The notes beneath the pieces are model-generated. The model ran no database searches. It was not told the origin of the DNA and saw nothing but the letters and a program-made list of their open reading frames with translations. A program made the position numbers and the translations under genes. Below, piece after piece: positions 37,721 through 49,040 of a stretch of DNA of 64,000 nt. The DNA is from Plazaster borealis. Its lineage: Eukaryota > Echinodermata > Asteroidea > Forcipulatida > Labidiasteridae. Location of the stretch: positions 1 through 64,000 of the forward strand of contig JAJGQC010000293.1 of NCBI GenBank assembly GCA_021014325.1, written 5' to 3'. Position 1 is the stretch's first letter, and the number at the start of each line of letters is the position of its first letter.

Positions 37721-38297
37721 ATAGACTGTGCAAGTCTCGCGCATGTTCAAGCTTCCGGGACCATTGTGGTCCCAACCATTTATGGAGTTTTACGTGGGTG
37801 GGATTTTGTTTCGTCAATTATTTTAGTTTAATGTAGTTTATGGCCATGAAAATTAAATATGATGTTGGGAATGTAATACTAAGTGATAAACAATATGAAA
37901 ATTAAACCAATTCAACAAAATACGAAGAAAACCCGGGAAAAAGACTTGACCTCCGTTTCCGGTTACTAAGATTAAGAATGCTTGCCCAACTGACGTTCAT
38001 GTTGTCATTAAACCTGTGTGATAGATGCACACATTCGGGCGTGATTGGCAAATGGGGTCTCTAACAATAAGCATCCTCGCCCCAAGTTTTAATTTTGTTT
38101 CAATGAAAATTTGATTAAATTATTTGTATTATACAACAAATTTAAAATTTATTTATAACATCTTGTTTTGGTTATTTTTATTTTCAAGAATTTTGTATTT
38201 ATAATTTTAAAAGATTTGATTTCATAGAAAAATATAGTCTTCATTCAAGTTTTGTTCTTCTTTTTTTCGATATGCGCGAGACTTTCACAGTCTATTG
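37721..38297. mobile_element. Inverted-repeat element, family H, copy 1 (complete)
   Basis: The ends AATAGACTGTGCAAGTCTCG and CGAGACTTTCACAGTCTATT pair with one mismatch. The interior has GACTTGACCTCCGTTTCCGG and TTGCCCAACTGACGTTCATG, shared with the partial copy 1.1 kb upstream. Confidence 0.8.
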
Positions 38298-38669
38298 AGT
38301 AACTCACTGACTCGCATCCCAAAATCAAAATCAAAATCAAATGTGCTGGTAAAATAATGATGTCTCGGCAAATGTTTCTGTCTCAAAATGACATAAGATC
38401 TACTCAGTGGTTCACGTAAATTCCAAAAAAAATCCTTGGATAGACAAAGTAGCTACAGAAGCTGCATTTTGTTAATACCGATTACCTTAACTTACGTCTG
38501 CTGGTAACTGAGAATGCAAAACAAAGTTTTCTTAGCGTAAACAGTTTTCCAAGGAAAAAAAAGTAAAATCTTTCTGTGACTAATCCTCTATTTTATGAAC
38601 CCAACATGAATGCTAAGCATTATTATGCTCGGCAACTTCTTAGAATTAGACCTGATGGCCAGTCTTCAT

Positions 38670-39258
38670 CTGGGCTCGAAATTTGGGGGGAAAATCAACA
38701 AGACCTCAGGACTTGTAGCCTAAAATGTTTATTGGACCAGAATTGTTTTTACAAGACCAGAATCAAAATAAGAAAAAGTTTCCTGACACAGTTTAATATG
38801 CATTTTACTGTTTTTATGCATGTGAACAAGCACTAAGACATGTAAGAGAAGATTGATCTCCTTTGTCTCTATGGGTATACTTCATTACTCAATAGTATTG
38901 AAAGGTCTTTTGTCAGACTCAAAGTCAACATTTAAACACAATTTGTTTTGTTCAAGATATTACACAGAAAGGTATTATTATTCATATTTCCTCCGATTGC
39001 GAATGCGATGCAAATTTTGACGTCACAAATTTGCAACAAATAATTCGCAAGAGTGCTCAACTCTTGCAAAACATTTGCAACAAAAACAGAGCTGTGACAT
39101 CAAATTTGCTTCGCACGAAGCATTTGCAGGAAGTATGAACCGGGCTTTATTCAATTAAAACACCCAAGACCGCCCGACTGGCTTGGTCTTGAGTTTACTG
39201 GCCTGATGCTAAAATTACTGGCCTCGGGCCTGAAGTCCAGTGTGAATTTCGAGCCCTG
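38670..39258. mobile_element. Family F, copy 3, with nested insertion
   Basis: Ends CTGGGCTCGAAATTTGGGG and AATTTCGAGCCCTG; flanks TTCAT and TACAT are a slightly decayed 5-bp duplication. About 190 bases (38957-39146) absent from copy 2 interrupt it. Confidence 0.85.
38987..39140. mobile_element. Small inverted-repeat element nested in family F copy 3
   Basis: Left arm TTCATATTTCCTCCGATTGC to TTTTGACGTCAC and right arm GTGACATCAAATTTGC to GGAAGTATGAACC pair over about 46 bp. It carries several AATTTGC words and a near-CRE TGACGTCA. Confidence 0.65.
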
Positions 39259-40268
39259 TACATGGGGCATGAATGCAAACTTCTGGCGGATATTCAAAAA
39301 GATTACCACATTTTTTCCCCATTTTTCTTTTTGTATAGGCCTAAGCCTATTCAAGACAAAACAGATGTAATCCAAAACCTATGTAGCAGTGTTTGCCCTT
39401 AACTTTTTCAGTGACCCACCCGGCAGGACCAGTTAGCTTGTCATTTCACTAGCTCCCCAGCTTTTTCACTTGTCCATACTTTATGTTAAATAGGCTGTTT
39501 TCTAACACTGAACTAGCCAGCAGGACCACTTGGAGTAAAGTTTGACTGGTCCTCAAGTGTTTTAACTGACATTTGCCCAACGAACGACTGTTACAGGAGA
39601 ACGCTGTGTAGAAATTATTACATACAAATTATTACATAATTAATCGGATATTATTTCGAGGCATTGTATCCGTGAATCATTGTGTATCTTAGACTACGGT
39701 ACGCTTGATGATCATTTTGCAGACAAATCTTTAATTTGTGATTCTTAATGACTTCATGATGGGATAGACATTATGTTTGATTATTTGTTCTCCCTTTTTT
39801 CACGATGCTTGCTGATGTATACTTTTTTTGTAGTTGATAAACCCAATACATCACATATCTACAACAGACCTCAATTTTACTTTTCGAAGTGAACAAAATA
39901 ATTGCAATGGTCTGGACAGTTTAACAAGAAAGAAATCAAAAGTATTCTTTCAGTGATAAAGCTTAGAATTTGTATCTTAGAATGACGCAAATCCTGGGAA
40001 GTAACTTCATCAGGGAGAAATCCCCCGGCACTTTAGTTCTGTTATCACCTTGACTTTTGATTACTGAGGGGAGATGTTTGGACCTGGGGACATTGTCGAT
40101 CTTTTTCTTCTCTAACTAAGTGAGAAGAATCACAATGGAGTGCTCGAACTCCGACTTGATAGGATCTGCCGCATGTGTTGGGAGTCTTTTTTGCTATTGT
40201 CAGATCTAAACATTTCTTTTTGTTCGGTCTGTACTGAGTTTTTTGCCATTTTGTTGTTTGTTTTACAG
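39259..40268. other. Non-coding stretch before the candidate leader exon
   Basis: No repeat family recognised beyond 39263. It ends in the pyrimidine tract of the candidate acceptor. Confidence 0.5.
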
Positions 40269-40339
40269 GTTCTTGATAATAAATACCAGCACATGCAAGA
40301 GATAGAGCGGAAGGTTTAAGGATTACGCCAGTTAAAAAG
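40269..40339 (+). other. Candidate non-coding (5'UTR) exon of mef2
   Basis: Seventy-one bases are framed by a good acceptor (TTGTTTGTTTTACAG ending at 40268) and a plausible donor (AAAAAG|GTAAAA at 40340). They lie on the same strand as mef2 and immediately upstream of two unusually GC-rich islands. One frame is open for 16 codons (VLDNKYQHMQEIERKV) and then meets TAA, so the exon could in principle be a terminal coding piece of another gene, but an open frame this short occurs by chance. A leader exon of mef2 is my preferred reading because the MEF2 start exon needs an upstream partner. Only splice-site context supports it. Confidence 0.4.
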
Positions 40340-40439
40340 GTAAAATATAGTCATTTTCTGTGTGTGTTTGAGTGAGCATTGTACTTTCGAAAAGGACAGG
40401 TGTCTGTTGGTCATAGTTGCTGTGCCGTGCTGGGCTAAA

Positions 40440-40930
40440 GCAGGGCAAATATAATTCAATATTTCCTACAAATTACGCTGCAACCGAGCCTCTTTTCCTG
40501 ATGTGCTGACGTCACAGCATTCTCTGGGAAATCGTTGAGACACACTGTTTTGTGAGGTGGGGAGAACCATTGATCCCTCTCTTCATTTTGGGGAGACTTC
40601 CGGATAAATTACGAAAACCTTGCCCTGGCTTGGGTTACATGGCCATTAAATCATCACCCGTGCTCGGGGATTTGTACTGCGTAATGAAATTCCTATAGAT
40701 CGGATAGAGAATTCCTTGGCTGCTCCGCGGCCGGATAATCTTTCATGCTCTCCGGTTTGCACGTCCGGGAATCCGCCCCTGTGAAATCTCCAATTTATAC
40801 CCCGGGTTTGCTCATTCTGTAGGCAATTTGGTCAGGGGATCATTGGCGGATTGTCATCGTACAGCTGTAGCCCCTTTGCCGGAACGTGATAGCACGGATT
40901 GAGACGGAAATTTAGTTATTGCACCCTTTT
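40440..40930. promoter_or_regulatory. GC-enriched, repeat-free island downstream of candidate exon
   Basis: Base composition shifts from the AT-rich background to roughly balanced, with many CpG-containing words (CCGCGGCCGG near 40727, CCCCGGG near 40801) and no copy of the repeat families found elsewhere. It contains a perfect CRE palindrome TGACGTCA at 40507-40514 embedded in a MARE-like TGCTGACGTCA half-palindrome. Such islands inside long introns of developmental regulators are often conserved enhancers or promoters; here this is inference from composition and position just after the candidate leader exon. Confidence 0.35.
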
Positions 40931-41389
40931 ATGCTGATAAAAGGCAAGGCAAATACTCAGAAAAGGTCACAAGCAATTGCAGCGTATGTTTGAAGAATTT
41001 GCCATGTACAAAGCTTATATAAGTTGAGTGTCTCACATGTACATATTGGAGTTGGACGTGGTTCAGAGTTATCTCTGAATGCAGCTTTTGTTGAGGCAGA
41101 TCTGAAATGTCAAAACTTGCTCAGCATTTCCAATTCTTATCAACCATGTGTGGTTCCTGAGAATCCATACACATGCCATGGGAATTACAATTTATACTTT
41201 ATTGGAGTTTGACGTTGACTGGTTCAATAAGATACCAGCAACTTGGGCACTGAACAGTGCAATTCAACTTTCAATTGACTTTCTTTATTTAGACTCGACA
41301 GTTTAGGTATGTTCAGCGTTTGTTTATAATTACAAAAGAGTATTTAATCTAGGGTTGAAATGTGCAAAGTAAGTAACTTCCTCGGTCAG

Positions 41390-41740
41390 TGTGGTATTTC
41401 TGGCCACATGCGTAGATGCAGATTGGCCTTTCTTTGCTGGGCAGACCCTGTACTCAGAGGAGATGTATTTTACTTGGAAATGCACTCTCCGCACTGCATT
41501 AGTGGTGCCCAGACCACGGGAATCACCGCACGCACAATTTGCTCGCTTCCCCTGACCAGAACGCATTGGAGAAGCCTCCCCCTCGTTGAACGGCTCGAGT
41601 CGAGAGGCTTTGCGTGCAGATAAATATTGCACCAATGCGTCACAAACCATTACAGATGCAAGTCACCTGCGGCAGGCAGTGTCCGAGTAGACATCAAACA
41701 TCCGTGTCTGAATGGAGACTGGCGACTGTTTTACCACTTA
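41390..41740. promoter_or_regulatory. Second GC-enriched island
   Basis: About 350 bases with close to half or more G+C, against roughly 36 percent nearby, and free of the repeat families listed here. It includes an E-box CACCTG near 41669 and many CpGs. Open frames on both strands (87 codons + at 41360-41623, 106 codons - at 41330-41650) are a side effect of the composition and show no recognisable domain. A conserved element or a promoter is possible; I cannot decide. Confidence 0.3.
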
Positions 41741-43916
41741 AAGATCAGGGTTCACGTTTTTTGTTTATCAGAAATTTGTTGTTAAATAAAACAATAATAA
41801 CAATATTTTCGAGAGGGCACTTAACAAACCATCCGTGTGCAACACATAAGAATAATGTGAATTAAAATACAAACACTTATTCAAAAAATTATGTGTCAAA
41901 CAAATTCTTACTTGTTTGCCATCAAGCAAGAAATTTAGCTGTTGCAAATTGCTTACCAACCAAAAGGACCCGTTATAAATGCAAAAATGGATAACGACTC
42001 CGTGTTTGGACCCCAGTAGAGTTTTTCTCAAAGGCTGAAAAACTATTTGCCAGAGAAACTTTAAGATATTCTTCAACAGAAAATGTACAAGTTTGGTTTT
42101 GTTCACTTAGTCGTCCATGCTTAAGTGAACTTAGTTATCGGTATAAGTTATTGAAGTAGTAATAATTGAACTCACCCACAGTGGAATGAGAGGGGTTATC
42201 TTGAAGACTGTACCGAGTATGGTACTATGCATATAATTTGACTAGTTTGGAAAAAATTGTTGATTCAAAGTATAGGAAGCACATTTTTCTGTCTCATCTT
42301 GTGAACAAGGAATTCTTTAAATAACAAGTCTCCGGGTACAGTTAACACTTGCACCTTGGCACAAAATGCGCCAGTAGGTTCATGTATGCATAGTGCAGAA
42401 AATCCATAGCCATAAGCAGTAGAGCTGACAATGTTCAAATATTTGTACTCTGCAAAGTGCATTGAAAAATTCTTGGAAATTTTTGTGGCTACAGAAGTCA
42501 TGCCACATGATAAGTTTAGGGGATATGACCACTAATAAATCACAGTGGTGTTAGTATTTAATTAAAGATTTAATTTTCAAATGTGATACTTCCAAAGGAG
42601 AGCACACATTCTGTTTCCTGAATGAGAGGAATGTGGTACACATTTTTACTGGATTTTTCAAAGGCTTGTGGAACGATTTGCTTTAAGATTTGAGAGGATT
42701 GGAATGAATGAAGGGAGCACATCTTTAAGAAAAGCAAGGAAAAAGTACAAGCACCTAGGGGCTGTAACCTCCCATGGATATGGGCAGTGGTTATACATGT
42801 ATAAGGCCAATTAAACCAGGACAATCAGCCTGGTTCTTTGTTTTTCCAAGCACAAGTAATTGGCCATATCAGTTAACTGTGAACTGTTCTTGCCTGCTGT
42901 GCAGGTCTATTTGTTTAATATCTGATTAGGTGTGTAAGCCTGACTGCCCATTGGCCTCAAGCCCTTGGAAAGTAACTGTCCACTGTTGTAGTGTAATTTA
43001 GGATTAAGCAGTGGCAGGGAGGGTAAAGCCCTTGTATAAATTGGATTATGGATTGGTTGACTGAGAATGGCAAAGCTTAGGTACTAACCCTGAAACTGTG
43101 AAACTGCATGCTGCCATAAAAATGTGTGTACACTATACACATACATATGTAATTTGGTTAGTGAACATAAATGTGCACATGAAGACTGCTATAAGTAAAT
43201 AGGTTGTAGAATGTGGACTAAAGCATTGAGAAAGGACCCTCTATGATTAAAGAGAAGCCTAAAAATACCCTTATTAATACTGTTTGTTTAATCAAAATGT
43301 TGGATTCGCTGTTTAAAAACTATATTATCAAAAACACTGTTAAAAATATCTGCTTCCAACAAATACATCTGCCCAGTATTGTTTGTTTCTCCTTCATAAC
43401 AAAAGTAGTTATAACAAAAATGAACAATTTTTTTTAGCGCACAAATCCACAAAAAGGCTAATGGCAAAAGGGCTAATGGCACTAATACATGTACATACAA
43501 AGTACAAGATAACTAAAATATAAAAGACAAGAAAACAGTTGAAACCATGAAAATAACATTACGCAAATGCTTCATTAAAAGTATAAGTTAAAGAAACCAA
43601 TGATTTGATTTGACATTCAATTCAATTCAATTCAATTTATTATATGTGATGGCAATGGGGCAATTTGTTCCATAACATCAATAGCTTCTGCTCTACACAG
43701 CAGACATGCTTTCTTGTTGATTATGTCATGTTTTAAATTAACCCAAATCTAGTATAATGCTACATGAAACTTCCGGTGCAACATGAGCCTTTAATATGAA
43801 AAAAAAGGTACAAGTAAAAATTCTTTTAATTAAAGAGTTCTATATTTTACAATTAATGTCAACATCTAGTGGTTTTGTTTAAAAATGGCAGCAATCAGCA
43901 AATCCTAGCTTTGTGG
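41741..43916. other. Non-coding stretch
   Basis: The 112-codon minus frame 41768-42106 is Leu/Phe/Asn-rich with no domain and is taken as chance. The (ATTCA)n run is the only named feature. Confidence 0.5.
43615..43638. repeat. (ATTCA)n microsatellite
   Basis: Four units of ATTCA and a partial fifth. Confidence 0.85.
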
Positions 43917-44276
43917 TGTGTCGTGGCTGAGTGGTCAAGTGCACTGGTTTCAAGCTCTGGTGTTCCTGATTGTGTGGGTTCGAGTCCCAGTCTTGACACT
44001 TGTGTCCTTGAGCAGGATTTTTTACCATTTTTACTACGTAAAGCTGCTGGTCCCGTATGTTTTGTAATGCATGGAACCAGTTACACTATCACTAAGAAGA
44101 AGGGGTTTGCCCCGGTGTTTATGGCAGTGGCTGCTGAGCGTGCGCCCTACATAAATCAGTCTCATAATTGTAGAAATTTAATGAACATGTCTTAAAAAAT
44201 TTTTTTTTTGTTCAAGCACCTTGAGTAATTGATTGGCAGATACGTGCGCTATATGTAGGACCTTGGTATTAATATT
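43917..44276 (+). repeat. tRNA-derived SINE, family 1, copy 4
   Basis: The head GTGTCGTGGCTGAGTGG, B-box GGTTCGAGTCCC (43977-43988) and TTGAGCA body are followed by a longer body and the 3' end CGCTATATGTAGGACCTTG with an ATT-type tail. Copies 1 and 4 differ strongly in their 3' halves, suggesting subfamilies or 3'-end swapping. The 108-codon frame from 43869 runs through it and is not a gene. Confidence 0.8.
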
Positions 44277-45189
44277 ATTTTTGTGTTTAACAACAAAGTA
44301 CAGGATTTATAAGAACTATCAACAACAAAAATGATTACACATTCATATAGGCCTAATGGTTTTTTATGCTATTTTCTCATGACTTCGATGACCGATCGAG
44401 CTTAAACTTTTTGAAATGTTTGTTGTTTCATGTATGTTTTTGTTGGGTCACATCATAGTCAAACAAAGTGCGAATAGGCCTACCGTTTTATTTTGGACAC
44501 TCGCCAATGATGTCCTTGTGCTTTACTTTAATAAGGAAGTATTGGAATTCTGAATTGATCATTTTGAGGAACCACTTTGTTGTTTTTGATGCAGTTTCAT
44601 AGGTTTTTTTATGAGGATTTTCTTGTGCATAAAATTTAATGTGTACCAGTCAATCTTCCTTGAGACCCAGATGTGGGATCAATGGCCTTGTAGACATTCC
44701 AGGGACCCATTAAAAATGATATTAAAAACATCTCATGTAGGTGTAAGGAGAGAATATTCATTTAAAACCATGGAGAAGGATATATCTTACAAAACGTCTG
44801 GTTTCTAAGAAACTCTACAATGTATTAAAATGTCACTTTTCAACTTCCCTAGAAGTCATCTTTGAAGTATGATGGACCCTGACAACATAAACAGGACAAA
44901 CCACAGCAACTCGTCAACAGTTTTAATTGGAGTATGGCCTACTACTACTAGAACCTGCTGAATTGGCATAAGTAATTCTTCTGTTAAGCTGGTTTCAGAA
45001 GGGAAAGGAACTTCCTTCAAATTATCCGCGAATAAAATTAATTCAAGGGTTAAAAACGACATTAAATTATGTACATTAGTTACAAGCGAGACATAAAAAT
45101 GATCAATTTATGTCGTGCATTAACAGCAAATTAATGGAAATCATCTAAATTGTGTAACCAAAAACCTTCCATTGAAAAAATTTCAGAGA

Positions 45190-45430
45190 TGAAATATACA
45201 ATATACAATAAACTCAGTATATTTTATGAGTAGGGTAGATGGCCTTAGCTTTCGATCCAGACCGGACCTTCTTCAGAGGCATAAAACAAGTACAAACAAA
45301 TACATATCCATTTATAGAAAAAGAGAGGGGAAAGGGATTAAGGGAAGGATCCAGAAAGAAGCAGGAAAATTATAGCCAATCAAAGTTTCTATTTCAGAAA
45401 CAATTGTGGCTATAGTCGCTGCTAAGCGTG
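45190..45430 (-). mobile_element. Possible Penelope-like retroelement remnant
   Basis: On the minus strand the segment TCTGAAGAAGGTCC followed by GGATCGAAAGCTAAGG resembles the sequence found at the termini of Penelope-like elements, which are known to carry hammerhead ribozyme motifs. Flanking sequence is non-coding and no reverse transcriptase is left. Confidence 0.35.
45239..45280 (-). ncRNA. Hammerhead-ribozyme-like motif
   Basis: Minus strand, in order: GCCT (45280-45277), CTGAAGA core (45276-45270), one extra A, stem II GGTCC/GGATC (45268-45264 with 45258-45254) around a five-base loop, GAAA (45253-45250), GC, TA (45247-45246), and AGGC (45245-45242), which pairs with the first GCCT as stem I. 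Predicted cleavage would be after TA. Stem III would be only the palindrome AGCT, as in minimal hammerheads that act as dimers. The extra A next to the core is not canonical, so activity is doubtful. Confidence 0.35.
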
Positions 45431-46070
45431 TGCAACATTTTAACTAATGAGTTGGAGGAATTGATGATATCTTTATTATGGAAAGTAAATCAAGGTTTTG
45501 TATGAATTATTTCAAGGTTAACCCTTCAATAGGTTTTCCCACTTTGAGGAATAAAACTGGAAAATCTGAAAGACTAATTAGCATTTTGAGCTGAGATTTT
45601 TACAGGATAGTTGTTTACTTTAAATCTTAATTTTAAAAAGGTATTATAAAAAATGTCAGCCTCGTGCAAATGGTTCAATAAATGCATTGTTTTAAATGAA
45701 CTTTATTCCAATCACCGCATAAATATTGTTTTGACACTTCAAAAAATGCTACATCGAGTAAACAGTGGCCAAATGGTAAAGATTAAAGAGAAAGCTTATA
45801 ATTTTATCAGGACAAAAAATACCATTTCCAAAAGACCAGAACCAACTTATCCCCCCTTTATTCATGTCCTTCATTTTCTGATGTTCTTTGTTAGAGAGAC
45901 CGCTTCAAAACATCTCCAATAAATCTTTAACATTCGTAGTAATCTGTAAAAGTGTTGCTAACATGTATTTCAAACGCAGAATTTGAAACAAGCATGTATG
46001 AACGTGCACAAACTCTCTGACAAAATAAGTACAGGTTTTCAGCATTTTCACTAAAACAGAACCAACACGT

Positions 46071-46229
46071 CAGGCCTGGAATTTCATCTTGAAGAGGGCA
46101 AGGCCATTTTTCATTTTGCAAAGGGCACTTTCATTTGAAAATCTTAGAGTCTATGAGAAACATTTGAAGGGGCACTAAGGCTAAGACCAAGGGCATCAGA
46201 GGCCATTGCCTCTGTGACCTTCCAGGCCT
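46071..46229 (-). mobile_element. MITE family A, copy 7
   Basis: Complete copy: CAGGCCTGGAATTTCATCTT at the left and GACCTTCCAGGCCTA at the right form the inverted ends, with the full internal block in between. Confidence 0.8.
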
Positions 46230-46262
46230 AATGAAATTTAGTTGGACGGTGCATTTATTGTA

Positions 46263-46297
46263 AACTAGAGGATGGGAATAAATTGACTCTTCCAAAA
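46263..46297 (+). repeat. Short repeat P, copy 1
   Basis: AACTAGAGGATGGGAATAAA followed by TTGACTCTTCCAAAA is repeated almost unchanged at 56761-56795, with different flanks. Confidence 0.5.
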
Positions 46298-47069
46298 ACC
46301 ACGGTTACATTAATATCCCTTTAATGGTACTTGTAATAACCAACAAAGGCTTAATTGTAGATCAGATAGTGTAAAGCCAAGAAAAGTGCAAAGAAATCCT
46401 TACTTTTCTCGTCAAGTGGCTTGGCTTTATTTTCCCTCTTTCTTCTGGAGGTTCTTACTCGCTGGTTTAATTGGAAATCCATAACCCCAGAGGGCAGTAA
46501 CTGTATAGTGTTGCCGGGGAACCCATACTATGATGTTAACCTCCCACAACGGTCATTAGGTTAAACTTCAAACTTGTGCACAATTAATTGACTCATTGGT
46601 ATCTTTTACAGTTTTTTTTCTGTCCAACCCACAAAACAGAAACTTCAATTTCTTCTCAGAACCAACACTTTTCCAAAAATTTGTTCATTTGTACCTATAT
46701 GATAATGATTACTCCATTTTTTGAGTCCTATATGTTTTTTTTTAACCATGTGCATGTAATTTTGAAATTCATTGAAGCATACAGATTTTTATTTTCATTT
46801 TTTGGGGGACAAAAATAAAGCATAATTTTGTAAATGTTACACTTCAATTGAAAGTGCCTGGTCATCCAGCATAAGACAATATTAAATTATACTTTGCTTG
46901 AAAATGACAGCATTTCAGAGTGAAAAAGAAAAAATGATTAGAACTATTGGCACTTCTTACAGATTAGTAAGTAAGCTTTTGTATTAAAAATCAGCATTTT
47001 GTTGTCTGATTTTTTGTCTACATATTTTCAATCCTATACATTAAGAACATTTGCTTTTGGTGGACCCCT

Positions 47070-47260
47070 GGGCCTATTTTCATAGGTATGCTTATGTGCA
47101 AAAGAAAGAAAAAAAGTGTAACACAAAGCAAGTGTGCTTACCAGAAAAAAAGTTACCAGTCAAAATACCATGTCAAATTTGCAACTGGTTTCCTGTGTTT
47201 GCTTAGCAGAAAGAAGTTCTGCACTATTGTCTGCTTAAGCAGCTGTATGAAATTAGGCCT
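47070..47260. mobile_element. MITE family B, copy 4
   Basis: GGGCCTATTTTCATAGG and CTGTATGAAATTAGGCC are the ends; the body has AAAATACCATGTC and TTTGCTTAGCAGAAAG like copy 2. Confidence 0.8.
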
Positions 47261-47439
47261 GGATCCTTCACTTCCAAGTTACTGCAGCTCTCTTTTTAAG
47301 CCATGGAGTTGTAGGTGTTTGTTAGTTTGGGTAAAAACTACAAAGAGATATTCTGGTGTACAGGTGTTTAGGTTTTTATTCACAGTGGAATTCTCTCCTT
47401 TGTATTTTGTCTCAACTTCAATGGTTTGAAATATCTGCG

Positions 47440-47641
47440 GGGGAAGTTTATTTTAGCGGGCCTAATTGCTGTAGCTTTCATGCTGGGTTACTGATATCAT
47501 ACGCCCTGCGGTCGGAGGCCTCCCCTGCTGGAAACTCCCTGGTCTTCCAGCACCGGCCGCTCCGGCTGGCTGCTAAGGGAACATCGCCATGGGAAAGGAA
47601 ACTCTTTCTTTATTCATATCTTGTGGTTTGGGAACCCGTCG
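47440..47641 (+). other. GC-rich block with donor-like end; candidate alternative first exon or promoter
   Basis: Within AT-rich surroundings, about 47500-47620 is strongly GC-rich (close to two thirds G+C at 47521-47580) with several CpGs. It contains a start codon in an excellent context (GCCATGG at 47587-47593) opening a frame of only 18 codons that reaches TAA inside the donor-like sequence CG|GTAAGG at 47641. A GC-rich block with a short upstream-type reading frame and a donor would fit an alternative leader exon of mef2. It could equally be an enhancer or an old transposon fragment. Confidence 0.25.
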
Positions 47642-48417
47642 GTAAGGGAATACCGATCTGGTTACTCAGTTTTGACTTTGAATATGCATATTATGGTACC
47701 TCTTTTTGGGGATGTTTTCTTTTTTTTGTGGGTGGAAATGCCATTATTTCAACATGTCTATAATTTTGACACTTGGATCCTGGTTTCAGAATTTGTTATC
47801 AGCAATGACTCTTATTCTTGTATAAAATGATGTTATGTGGTGTTTAATTACATGGTGGTGAGGTCCTTAGCACCTTTTGAACATTCCTAGTCATTGGGTC
47901 TACTTCAATCCCTGATCAGTCACCCCTTGAACCTTCTTCAACTCATGGGAAGCACTTCAAGCAGCATTGAGTGCTGAGGGGTTAACCAAACACACTATCA
48001 TCTCAGCCCATGCTCATTCCTAGATGTACACCTGGGCGAAGAGAAGCAAGTAACTGCTAATGGACTTGCTCAAGGCACATGAGCCATGTCCAATCTTGCT
48101 CTGTGGTCCAATCAATGATTCATTCTTGTGACTTGATCATTTGATCATGAACATCATTCACCTGACCACTTGACCAGCCACATGACTCCACTTGTCCCTG
48201 GGCGACCTCCCACAAGTTGGAGTTTCCAACATCTTCTACACTTATATAAATATAGACTCAATGATAATTCCCAGGCCCTCCCCAAAAAGAAGATCCAAAA
48301 ACTTCCCAATAAGGCAATGATTTTAACTTGTGGATCCGGGTGGGTTGGGCTTGATTTAAAAATAACACCTGAGAGATAGGAAGACCTCCATGGGTTTATC
48401 GATAAGGTACTATGGTA

Positions 48418-48427
48418 CTATTTTTAG
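48418..48427. promoter_or_regulatory. Perfect MEF2 consensus site
   Basis: CTATTTTTAG matches the preferred MEF2 site exactly and lies about 0.8 kb downstream of the GC-rich block at 47.44-47.64 kb. Single matches are expected by chance in AT-rich DNA, so this is a weak candidate on its own. Confidence 0.2.
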
Positions 48428-49027
48428 CAGCAGCAGAGTCCCTCCCACTTTTGTCGTCCGACCGATGATAAAAATGTTATCTTCTAAAAAAAATTATATC
48501 TAGGAAAATTCCGGTGTTAGTTAAGGGTCCATGGTACAGATTTTTGACTGTAGACTGGCTTACAACTCTTTATCAAGTGGCAATGCTATACAGTAGTGTG
48601 TGGTCCAAGTCCACATTGTGTTCCCATAGCATTAGGCAAGTTACTTGTGTTTTCGATTGTTCCATTTCAAAGCGGGGCAGTTGTAGGAGGAGATAAGGCT
48701 TAGTACATGGTCATTTATACTTTAGTCCTGATCCCCAGGCCAGTACGTGTGATTTAAGATCAACTGTTGTGACGTGTACATGTAATTTTTCATGGTGTGT
48801 CACACACATCTTTTCATGTTGCGGTTACCTTTTGACGTATTCAGCTGTATAAGTCAAAAGATCATGGCTCCATCCTCACCCTCTTGACATTTACAGCGTC
48901 CCCTCCCGAGAAGAATAGTACAGCCTCATGTATAATTCATGATGTCGTTGGTCCAGCGGTTGACATCATCACTGTGTGTGAGAGAGTTTAGCACACAGGA
49001 TTAAACTGTACACACCATACGAAGTAT

Positions 49028-49040
49028 ACACACACACACA
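49028..49040. repeat. (CA)n microsatellite
   Basis: Six and a half CA units. Confidence 0.8.

Noticed and set aside
41330..41650. 106-codon minus frame in the GC island
   Set aside because: The opposite strand is open as well (87 codons); no family features. Treated as a product of composition.
47088..47763. Frames of 113 and 135 codons
   Set aside because: They cross family B copy 4 and the GC-rich block; hydrophobic, chance-like translations without domains.
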